Source: Ketobacter sp.
Lineage (GTDB): Bacteria > Pseudomonadota > Gammaproteobacteria > Pseudomonadales > Ketobacteraceae
Direction: 5' to 3'
Assembly (NCBI RefSeq): GCF_003671495.1
Contig: NZ_RCHN01000006.1
Location: 222,794-286,793 of the forward strand
DNA: 64,000 bases
The position numbers and the translations under genes are program-made. Below, in pieces: positions 27,839 to 35,395 of the stretch. Every line of letters begins with the position of its first letter. The first letter of the stretch is position 1. Under the pieces are notes generated by a model. It saw only the letters and a list, made by a program, of their open reading frames with translations, was not told the origin of the DNA and made no database searches.

Positions 27839-29808
27839 ACCCAGCCAAAGAACTAGTATCCCCAAGTGAACTAGAAAAAATTATTCAGAAAGCACTTTAC
27901 CCTAAGCCTATCTGGATGCTCAATAATTCTGTTAGTGATGAAATTTGGCTACTTTCGAAAGTTGGCTTTAACCCCACTTACAACAAAGAAAACAATTGTG
28001 GGTACGAAAAAATGTCTTTTAAGAGATTGGTTTCTCCAGGCGAATATCTAACCGATAAAAACTGGAAACCTCTACTTGAAGATATCCGCAGCAGCCTTTT
28101 ATATTTAAACGTTACCGGAAAAATATCTCGACCAGCTAGAATACGTAGTATTTTGGTCACTGCAACCTCGTTACTTTTACATGTTAACGAGCTACGCAGA
28201 GCCAATCATAGTCCAACTGCCCGCACCCTGGAACAGATTAAATTTTCAGAACTAGTCGATTATTTACTATCATTTCAGGTTAATAGAAACACATTTAGCA
28301 AAATTGAATCAGTCATTATTGATAAATGGAACTCCACACAGGACATCGACTGGCCCCAACTAAAAATCGAATCAGGTTTAACTACACGGGAATTCAAAAG
28401 CCTCCGTCGAAAACTCACCCTGCACTTAAAGTCAAACTTCCAAAACTTGAAATTTACACGAGAAAGCCTACAAAAATATCCAAACGCCAATTACAATACA
28501 TTCGACATCAATGTCGACCTAGCACCCAAAGGAAAAACCATTTCAAATACCATCTCTCAGCTAGAGGCTCTTTACACTTCACGTCCTGCTCAAACATATA
28601 AATTTCAGCATTCCCCAATGAAGCTTTTCTCTTCTGGACAAACAATATTTGACAGGATGCTTGAAGCGCAAAAGACACCACTAATACCAGCCAATGTTTC
28701 TCTTCATGCACTGTCTTCAGCTCTTAGATTTGCAAGACTTTATGGCCAACCACTTCGCCAGTATTTGTCAGAACTTGGTAAAAAAGAGAAAAGTAGGATT
28801 CAAGAACTAGGCATTGCTCCGTCAACTAGCAGACGCTACCTGACATCAATTAGATGTTACACCTTTAACAATACAAAAATACCCACCCCACTAAAGGATT
28901 TAAATATTACTTCTTGGACTGGTGAAGAGAACGGGGGAAAAGTATCCAATAGCAGCATATCGGTTTGCACTGCAATAACGCTATATACCGCAGCAATTTG
29001 GATACTTCTTTCCAGCTTTACCGCAGGAAGAACAACATCAATGTTAACTCTTCGGCGAAATTGCTTTACGCAATCACCTATTGACGGCTTGTTTGATATT
29101 GTTCTACGCATACCTAAAAGTTCCGAAGTGCTTGAGTTAGAAGAAACACATAGGCCTATTCCTGACTTAATCTATGACTATGGTCTGGAGTTCGCTCGCC
29201 TAGTTTGCGAAATTGAGGATAGACGCAACCTTAACACTAAGGATCAAGAAGCATTTCTTTTTAGTGGAATCCTTTCTGAACGTTCAATAGCTGCATATCG
29301 TTATGATGACAGCAATGTCCATCTTTACCCACTAAGTGATGACACAATAAAACGAGCCATTGATACTTTTCAAGATTGGAGTAACTCCCCTCTAATTAAT
29401 GGCAAGCGCTGGTATCCATCAACTCATCAGTTCCGAAGACTTTTTGCGGTTCTTTACTTTAATTTTTCCAATCAATCTGGATTGGAAGAGCTATCTTGGT
29501 TCATGGGTCACTCCAACCTTGATCAAACATTCCACTATGCCGAAGTATCTCCGACGGACGAATGGATTGAAGAAGCTGAGCTGACCATAGCCAGAATTGG
29601 AGCAAAGTTAAATAGTCATATTAACGGAGATGATACAGTTAAGAAAATAATTAACACCGCAAGACAGAAGTCACAAATTTCGACCATATTAGAACCATTA
29701 GTGCAAGACATGATTTCAGAACACAAAGCAAAAACAGGCGATACAGTTAGATTCCACAGGATCAATGGGGAAAATGTCTTTTTCTACTTCAGCAAGACCG
29801 AGGAGTAA
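27820..29808 (+). CDS. Tyrosine recombinase (TnpB/GmtZ-like size)
   Basis: 662 aa. The C-terminal catalytic domain has all main residues: Arg in FTAGRTTSMLTLRR (about 403), HQFRR (about 536), MGHSNLDQTF (His about 562) and Tyr in FHYAEVSP (about 573). The N-terminal 380 residues are a long, unrecognised DNA-binding part. Size and position before a small coiled-coil protein recall Tn554 TnpB (630 aa) and the large integrase of gamma-mobile-trio islands; membership cannot be decided by eye. It overlaps the upstream frame by 19 bp and is followed by a strong GAGGAG site inside its own last codons. Confidence 0.85.
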   Translation: MSHISLNPAKELVSPSELEKIIQKALYPKPIWMLNNSVSDEIWLLSKVGFNPTYNKENNCGYEKMSFKRLVSPGEYLTDKNWKPLLEDIRSSLLYLNVTGKISRPARIRSILVTATSLLLHVNELRRANHSPTARTLEQIKFSELVDYLLSFQVNRNTFSKIESVIIDKWNSTQDIDWPQLKIESGLTTREFKSLRRKLTLHLKSNFQNLKFTRESLQKYPNANYNTFDINVDLAPKGKTISNTISQLEALYTSRPAQTYKFQHSPMKLFSSGQTIFDRMLEAQKTPLIPANVSLHALSSALRFARLYGQPLRQYLSELGKKEKSRIQELGIAPSTSRRYLTSIRCYTFNNTKIPTPLKDLNITSWTGEENGGKVSNSSISVCTAITLYTAAIWILLSSFTAGRTTSMLTLRRNCFTQSPIDGLFDIVLRIPKSSEVLELEETHRPIPDLIYDYGLEFARLVCEIEDRRNLNTKDQEAFLFSGILSERSIAAYRYDDSNVHLYPLSDDTIKRAIDTFQDWSNSPLINGKRWYPSTHQFRRLFAVLYFNFSNQSGLEELSWFMGHSNLDQTFHYAEVSPTDEWIEEAELTIARIGAKLNSHINGDDTVKKIINTARQKSQISTILEPLVQDMISEHKAKTGDTVRFHRINGENVFFYFSKTEE

Positions 29809-29813
29809 CATGC

Positions 29814-30350
29814 ATGTCTAAATATAAACCTGGAGAAACATCGAAGAATGTACTCGATAAAAAGAATGAAATAACCAAATCATTATTGATTAAATCCAAA
29901 TTGCTTGATCAGATACTAAGTCGCGAGGACATCCCTGATAGCTTAAAGATAAAGGGAAATTCTGTTTCCCAAGCTGCGGTTCACAAATGGCATGATGACA
30001 AACTTGGGGTAACAGCCTACTCCCGCAATTCAGCACATGCAAAACACAACAGCCATGCTCTTAAAGCTCTTTTAAAATCAATCAATAACATCAATAAACG
30101 AATCAAATCCAACAAAGCAACCGGAATAAACGCCCATAGTTATACGCTTTCTAATTCTGCTAACAGCTATGAGAATACACTGCGCAAAGAAAATGAAATG
30201 CTTCGGGTTGCATTATCAGAAGTATATCGGGCCTATATGCAACTATTAGATTACCACCGTGAAGACAGAAAAATAGATGAGGCTTATCAAAAATTGATAT
30301 TGAGCCAGGCCAACATACTTGGCAGACATAGAGTAAGAGAAGTTAAATAA
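29814..30350 (+). CDS. Small recombinase accessory protein (TnpC/GmtX-like position)
   Basis: 178 aa, basic N-terminal half and a coiled-coil in the C-terminal half (SYENTLRKENEMLRVALSEV, about 122-141). The ribosome site GAGGAG is 8 nt before the ATG and overlaps the stop of the recombinase before it. A small coiled-coil protein after a large tyrosine recombinase is the arrangement of tnpB-tnpC in Tn554, where TnpC influences target orientation; that role here is only an analogy. The stop overlaps the next start by one base. Confidence 0.7.
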   Translation: MSKYKPGETSKNVLDKKNEITKSLLIKSKLLDQILSREDIPDSLKIKGNSVSQAAVHKWHDDKLGVTAYSRNSAHAKHNSHALKALLKSINNINKRIKSNKATGINAHSYTLSNSANSYENTLRKENEMLRVALSEVYRAYMQLLDYHREDRKIDEAYQKLILSQANILGRHRVREVK

Positions 30351-31699
30351 TGTCAACGGTGGTTATAGCAAAGAATCCAATACTTGATTTTCTGCTAACC
30401 AGCAGTAGAAAACATGAAAAGAATAACTGTCCACTTCCTATTATTCTCAAAAATAATGGAAACATAGATTGGAATGCCAATTCATTTCTTACGGAATACG
30501 GCGGCGGCCCCCAAGTCTATAACATCAAACCTCTGGCACCCACCCTTGTTAAAAAAGCATACAGCCTTAACATTTTCTGCACATATCTCGAACAAAACAA
30601 CATAGAGGTTCATCAGATTGATGACAGCTCGCTATATGGCTTCGTCGACAACTTAAAAGATAGAGGAATTAACGATCAGACAATAATTTCACATGGACGG
30701 GTAGCACTACAGTACATCACTCATTTAAGCAAACTAAACCCAGAGTGGAAGTTAGCAACTAATAGTCAAGATACGACGGGTGACTTCAAGGTAAACTACT
30801 CACTCGCATCAATAAGAAAAAACGGACGAGAAATTCAGTATTTGAAACATAGGTCACTTAATGGCCTTATTCATATTAGTGCTGAATCCGAGTACATTCG
30901 AGATTACGAATTGGTTATGTGGCTCGACGCGATTAATTGTTCAACCTATCATCCACAAATTGATGACTTCCTGCTTAGTAGATGGCAAGCTCTAACCACA
31001 TTACTAGATATTACAGGATCTAGAATCAGTGAAGTCCATCAGATTACAAGAACAATGATTATAGATTCATCAAAAAACATGATGAACACCGACCAATCAC
31101 CAATTATTCGTAACATACCTATTTTGAAAGGTAAATATAAAGGAAAAACCCGGCAAGTCACCACGAACAATGAAGATATTCAAATCATCCTTTGGCACAT
31201 CAAAATGGTTGAGAAGATGTTTCCTAATATTGACCACGACGCCATATTCGTTGACGGTAAAAATGGATCCCCCCTAAAAGCGTCCTATTTAAAAAACTAT
31301 GCAAAAAAAGTCATCAATAACAGCAAGTATTGTCGAGAACTTAGGCACCTTTGCAATCACTCTTTCCGGCATAGATTTATCACATTAAATATAGCTAAGG
31401 CCATCCAGGACATCGCTGCATCTGGAAGCTTCACAAATATCTTCACCGTTGCTTCGAATGCGTGCCGAAAAATAACTATGCACGCATCCAATCAAACCTT
31501 ATCCCAATACATACACCTAGCCACCGAATATAATAATCACCACCTACCAGAGAAGGATATTAGCGAAATCTCAACTAAAACCAAAATACAAATAAGTAAA
31601 ATGAAATCGGTCGAGGCGCTATTACATGCAGAAAAAATTAGTGGAGATAAAGCGCTCAAGTTACTTTTAACAATTCTTCAGGAATTGAGGGCAACTTGA
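30350..31699 (+). CDS. Tyrosine recombinase (TnpA/GmtY-like size)
   Basis: 449 aa. The catalytic set is complete: Arg in DITGSRISEVHQI (about 223), Lys in the beta-hairpin PILKGKYKGKTRQV (about 260), HSFRHRFITL (about 337), His in ITMHASNQTL (about 377) and Tyr in SQYIHLATEY (about 386). An N-terminal SAM-like core-binding domain is likely (residues 60-160, LVKKAYSLNIFCTYLEQNN). It starts in TAATG overlap with the preceding gene, so the four genes are one translational unit. Other trio systems place the shorter recombinase first; here it is last. Confidence 0.88.
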   Translation: MSTVVIAKNPILDFLLTSSRKHEKNNCPLPIILKNNGNIDWNANSFLTEYGGGPQVYNIKPLAPTLVKKAYSLNIFCTYLEQNNIEVHQIDDSSLYGFVDNLKDRGINDQTIISHGRVALQYITHLSKLNPEWKLATNSQDTTGDFKVNYSLASIRKNGREIQYLKHRSLNGLIHISAESEYIRDYELVMWLDAINCSTYHPQIDDFLLSRWQALTTLLDITGSRISEVHQITRTMIIDSSKNMMNTDQSPIIRNIPILKGKYKGKTRQVTTNNEDIQIILWHIKMVEKMFPNIDHDAIFVDGKNGSPLKASYLKNYAKKVINNSKYCRELRHLCNHSFRHRFITLNIAKAIQDIAASGSFTNIFTVASNACRKITMHASNQTLSQYIHLATEYNNHHLPEKDISEISTKTKIQISKMKSVEALLHAEKISGDKALKLLLTILQELRAT

Positions 31700-31841
31700 T
31701 ATGTTGATCGAGCATTTAAGCAATATGTCCCACTTAGGCTAAGGTCAATTAAATCACTAGATATAGTAGGTAGCTAAGCCACAGAATGCATCATAAAACA
31801 GATAGAAAAAACAGGACAATTCATTCTGCAATGAACGATAC

Positions 31842-32105
31842 TTAAGGAAAAGGCGTTATTTGTTTTTCCATAGATTTGAGAATCACATCAACTCCAACGT
31901 GGGGATCAACACCTAGCGCTTCGCAATATTCAATAAATTCAAAGACTTCTAGTTTTCTAGTTCCATCTTCAATTTTACCGACAATAGAATGCGATACATC
32001 AAGCTTTTCAGCCAATGTCCGGATGGAATACCCCGAATCAAGCCGCCTTGCCTTTAGCCAAGCCCGCAAGATAGAGTAATTGTTGGAGTTTCTCGAGTAT
32101 CTCAT
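31842..32105 (-). CDS. XRE-family HTH regulator
   Basis: 87 aa. A helix-turn-helix of the Cro/C1 type: ILRAWLKARRLDSGYSIRTLAEKLDVSHSIVGKIEDGTRKLEVFEFIEYCEALGV is split into the expected five helices with LAEKLDVSHSIVGKIE as HTH. Directly before its start lies a strong palindrome, so it is probably autoregulated and may also control rightward genes or the recombinase operon. Small XRE proteins in defence islands often act as repressors or controller proteins. Confidence 0.88.
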   Translation of the reverse strand: MRYSRNSNNYSILRAWLKARRLDSGYSIRTLAEKLDVSHSIVGKIEDGTRKLEVFEFIEYCEALGVDPHVGVDVILKSMEKQITPFP

Positions 32106-32157
32106 TGTCTCGATTGTAGAGACGAGCTACAATGTCTCGAAATTCGAGACATTGACA
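32106..32157. promoter_or_regulatory. Operator palindrome and divergent promoter of the XRE gene
   Basis: AATGTCTCGAA (32131-32141), one A, then TTCGAGACATT (32143-32153): a perfect 11-bp-arm palindrome. A second imperfect copy of the half sites (TGTCTC 32106-32111 and GAGACG 32119-32124) lies next to the start codon. On the plus strand a perfect -35 TTGACA (32152-32157) overlaps the palindrome's edge, with TATACT 14 bp further (short spacing). On the minus strand TACAAT near 32113-32118 could be the XRE -10. Confidence 0.7.
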
Positions 32158-32329
32158 GAGTTAAATGGAAATATACTTCCATTCCTTAAGATAGGCGCAC
32201 ATGTTTCAAACATCCAAAAGTATGCGGATAGATATGCCATCAGAGCTCGCAATCCAAGATTGTCAACATTGGCATACTATTACGCAGACTATGCAAATCA
32301 GACTATTCCATGCCCGCTTTCAGGATAAG

Positions 32330-32668
32330 ATGACTTCCTTTGAGAAAGTGGTCTGGACAAGTGACCTTAGAGTTTTAGAAGAGTTATATGTAGGCATCAA
32401 CGTCCGGGTTATAGAAGTGAACCTATTCAGCCCTCCCTGCCTGAATGGATCTACTGTCTGGCAGTTTGATCTCTTAGAACGAGTTGTGAGTTTGATAAGA
32501 GTAACTGACGAATCCGAGGCATTAGTTGGCTATGAATATCAGCTTTGCTCTGGAGTTATATTTTACGATCAATTTGATGGCCGCTATGATCGTTCCGACT
32601 CGAGCCTAGTCAGGCATGATTTTGTGCTCTCTAAGGAACAGGTGGCCGGTGTTGAAACTTCTACCTAA
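32330..32668 (+). CDS. Hypothetical protein
   Basis: 112 aa from the ATG at 32330 (MTSFEKVVWTSDLR), which has AGGA 4 nt upstream; the frame is open further upstream to 32201 without a better start. Mixed beta-rich sequence (INVRVIEVNLFSPPCLNGS, GYEYQLCSGVIFYDQFDG) with no recognised motif. It lies downstream of the XRE operator, so the XRE protein may control it. It could be a real island gene of unknown role; coding evidence is only the uninterrupted frame. Confidence 0.4.
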   Translation: MTSFEKVVWTSDLRVLEELYVGINVRVIEVNLFSPPCLNGSTVWQFDLLERVVSLIRVTDESEALVGYEYQLCSGVIFYDQFDGRYDRSDSSLVRHDFVLSKEQVAGVETST

Positions 32669-33264
32669 TTCCCTGACACATGAAATCAGCATGATAATAC
32701 GAATATTGCACAATATCATATTGAATGTTATCGAGCAGATTTAATGTTATTCATAGTGTCTCTACCATAATTTCGAACACGCTGCTCACCGTGCTAAATA
32801 GTGCTGTTGGAAATTCTCGGCTCTACTGCTTATGTGGTACCTAAGTCCTAAGTCAAAGCCTTGGTTGGATCAATCAATTGCCTCTCTTCTGCAGCGCCTT
32901 ACAAGTATTTCCGGGTTAGTTGTTAGGGCTTGCATATGGTGTTTACCTTGGGAATTAATAAATTGGTACTGAATGGTAGGTTGGTATGGCACCTACCATT
33001 TGTACCATAAATTCGCGTAAGCTGCTTACACAGAAGCATGTTAGACAGGATAAATGGATAGATTTGGGACTAGATAAAAGTGACTTGCTGCTCTCAAGTC
33101 TCAAGGCAATTTGCTCTTATCGCTGGCCACCTCTGGCGCACCGCAGATCCCATTACATGTTTTACGACAGGGGGGACTCATACCCGGTCGACGGTAATTT
33201 TAAAATTATCTGTCGTGCAGGTCAATTTTCGATCGCAAGTTCGCGCGTTGCGCTCGTGTAACGA
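32669..33264. other. Gene-poor AT-rich stretch with repeats
   Basis: No convincing gene. It holds an imperfect 27-bp direct repeat (32763-32789 and 33003-33029; 21 of 27 identical, core TACCATAA-TTCG and GCTGCT) and a perfect 10-bp inverted repeat AATGGTAGGT (32972-32981) / ACCTACCATT (32991-33000) with a 9-nt loop. A 91-codon open frame (32986-33261) starts inside the hairpin, lacks a ribosome site and resembles nothing, so I do not call it. It may be the remains of older cargo boundaries. Confidence 0.5.
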
Positions 33265-33840
33265 CTAGAGTTTGGCCAATACTGCCTCTCTCAAAAGCCC
33301 GTCGTTCTCAAGAAGTTGGGCAATATTCCTGGCATCATCCACACCTGAGTGATGCCGCCCCAAAAACTCAAGGCCGGATAGCTGGACTGCCCGTGCGAGT
33401 CCAACCCTATGGCCACGCTTCCTGGCGAATAGCTGCTTCATATTGATATGCTGAAGCGGCTCCAGGGGGCTCTGCAGTTCTTTGAGTCTTGTCTCTGAGC
33501 TGAAATGACGCTGATCAAATTTCCCCCAACTCCCCCAGATTCTAACGTCGTAGTCAGCCATCCAACATTCCAGTAATTGAATAGCCTCCTTCAATGGTGG
33601 TGCCTGATCTACATCCTGCTGCTGGATACCAGTCAGATCTTTACAGAATGGTGTCAATGCTTGGTGCCACTGCGGAAGCACGTATATTTGTCGCCTTCCC
33701 AACAGCTCAAAGGAATCTAACCTCAACTTTCCAACCACGGCACCGATCTCAATGATCTCCATATCCTCACTTGGCAAGGGAGGCTGATCGTTGCAGGTGC
33801 ACTCAAGGTCGAGCAATAGTAAATTGATGCCTGATTTCAT
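33265..33840 (-). CDS. DEDDh 3'-5' exonuclease (KapD/ERI-1-like)
   Basis: 191 aa. The acidic residues of the DnaQ-like fold are visible: LLDLECTC (Exo I, Asp and Glu), WGSWGKFDQRHF (Exo II Asp, about 112) and LGRHHSGVDDARNIAQLL (Exo III His and Asp, about 160-170). The LECTC and GRHHSGVDDARN motifs are those of the ERI-1/KapD group, which acts on RNA or DNA ends. Within a defence island such exonucleases may degrade invader nucleic acid; this is inference. It is divergent from the HNH-like gene, with a short promoter region between them. Confidence 0.82.
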   Translation of the reverse strand: MKSGINLLLLDLECTCNDQPPLPSEDMEIIEIGAVVGKLRLDSFELLGRRQIYVLPQWHQALTPFCKDLTGIQQQDVDQAPPLKEAIQLLECWMADYDVRIWGSWGKFDQRHFSSETRLKELQSPLEPLQHINMKQLFARKRGHRVGLARAVQLSGLEFLGRHHSGVDDARNIAQLLENDGLLREAVLAKL

Positions 33841-33924
33841 TCTTACGGAGTTTACCTGAGAATATGCATGTAATTATAGCTACCAATACTTCGTATTTTA
33901 CCTTGGTATATATGTGAGTCACAC

Positions 33925-34617
33925 ATGAAACAGCTAACGGATTTTGGCGACGAGCGTACATTACAATACTGCGCATTTTGTGGCGGTGAGACCGGTACAA
34001 GGGATCACTGTCCGTCAAAGGTGTTTCTTGACAAGCCTTTTCCAGAAAATCTACCTGTGGTATCAGCTTGTCTTGCTTGTAATAGCAGCTTTTCGATTGA
34101 TGAAGAATATTTGGCCTGCCTCATCGCTTGTGTTCAGGCTGGGTCCACAGATCCTGAAAAGATTACCAGGGAAAGGATTGCGAAAACTCTTAAACGGCAG
34201 GGTTCTTTGCGGACCAGAATAGATGCATCCATATCGATTATTGATGGAAATACAGTATTTGAACCTGAGTGGGATCGCGTCAAATCGGTATTAATCAAAC
34301 TGGCCCAAGGGCATGCGCTTTATGAGCTGCATGAACTTGTTTCCTTTGAACCTGATGACATTTGGTTCTTCCCACTTCATGTATTAACTGAAGTGCAGCG
34401 TTCTAACTTTGAAAGTGTTACCACTTTTGACATGTGGCCAGAAGTTGGCAGCCGGGCAATGCAACGTATGATTTCCGGTCAGGATATTAACCATGCTGGA
34501 TGGATAATAGTTCAGCCAAACACCTATAGATATGTTACATCATCGAGTGGAGCAGAAATCGAAGTAAAAATTGCGATAAGTGAATATCTTGGCTGTATAG
34601 TAAAATGGTTCCCTTGA
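33925..34617 (+). CDS. HNH-like zinc endonuclease-type protein
   Basis: 230 aa. The first 60 residues show YCAFCGGETGTRDHCPSKVF and a second pair SACLACNSSFSIDEEYLACL: two CxxC pairs around a DHxPSK segment, the pattern of HNH_5-type nucleases seen in defence loci (CxxCG...DHixPk...CxxCN). The remaining 170 residues have no recognised domain. It ends 1 bp before the end of drmC on the other strand. It could be a stand-alone restriction-like effector or part of the DISARM island; no partner is obvious. Confidence 0.65.
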   Translation: MKQLTDFGDERTLQYCAFCGGETGTRDHCPSKVFLDKPFPENLPVVSACLACNSSFSIDEEYLACLIACVQAGSTDPEKITRERIAKTLKRQGSLRTRIDASISIIDGNTVFEPEWDRVKSVLIKLAQGHALYELHELVSFEPDDIWFFPLHVLTEVQRSNFESVTTFDMWPEVGSRAMQRMISGQDINHAGWIIVQPNTYRYVTSSSGAEIEVKIAISEYLGCIVKWFP

Positions 34618-34618
34618 T

Positions 34619-35395
34619 TTAAACCTCTCGAATGATCCTGGTTGTAATCATCGCAGTTAGTTGATCTTGCAAAGTTGTTGGAACTGACCCCCCAGTAATC
34701 ATCACACCAGCTTCCATATTCTTGTCCATCGCATGGCCGGTTAGGTTCGCACTGGATACAAAGCACTTCTTGCGATCCGCAACCGCAGCTTTTGCATGTA
34801 CTCTGGCATCAACGAAGTCATCTTTTTTTTCGTTCCAGCAATAGAGTGTAACATCAGGTAAATCTGCTTTTATTTTCCCTATTGCATCAACCGATATAGA
34901 CCCCCCATGCTGATCAGAGGATTCGAGCAACATAGATACGGACACCTTTCGGTTTATCGCAGCTTCGATTGCCCTGAAAATCAGGGGGACTTTGTAAATA
35001 ACGAAACTGACTATAAAGAGGCTGTCTTCAGCTGAATCAATGACCTCAAGTAAGGCTTGTTCGGTTTGCCGGGTTGACACAATCGGTGTCCTGGGCCCGG
35101 ACCAAATCAATTCAGCCGTAACGTCCTGCTTAGCCTTTAGATAGGCACAACTCGCTCCTCGTAGCATTCCGGCCAATTCCAATGCCGACACTGGAGATCG
35201 TTTCCAGGCGTCGAAAAGCTTCTCCACTAACTGTCGAATCACAGGCGTGCTTATGTTGCGAACGGAAATGCTGTAAAAATCATTTGATGTAATCTTGGAT
35301 ATATCCGTTGCAATAACATCAAGCCTCTCCGGTGAGACGTTAGAAGCAAGATCAGTAACTGCATCCATCAGTTGGTTCATCAAATTAATCACCAA
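34619..35395 (-). CDS. drmC: DISARM protein DrmC (phospholipase-D domain)
   Basis: 258 aa. One PLD-type motif HAKAAVADRKKCFVSSANLTGHAMDKNMEAGV (broken here: His and Lys of HxK at about 198-200, Asp six later, SxN after) is characteristic of DrmC, which is part of class 1 and class 2 DISARM but was found dispensable in tested systems. A single HxK per chain means a dimeric active site. It is the last gene of the DISARM operon and overlaps drmB by 11 bp. Confidence 0.9.
   Translation of the reverse strand: MVINLMNQLMDAVTDLASNVSPERLDVIATDISKITSNDFYSISVRNISTPVIRQLVEKLFDAWKRSPVSALELAGMLRGASCAYLKAKQDVTAELIWSGPRTPIVSTRQTEQALLEVIDSAEDSLFIVSFVIYKVPLIFRAIEAAINRKVSVSMLLESSDQHGGSISVDAIGKIKADLPDVTLYCWNEKKDDFVDARVHAKAAVADRKKCFVSSANLTGHAMDKNMEAGVMITGGSVPTTLQDQLTAMITTRIIREV

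Noticed and set aside
32986..33261. 91-codon open frame
   Set aside because: Starts inside a hairpin loop, lacks a ribosome site and resembles no known protein.
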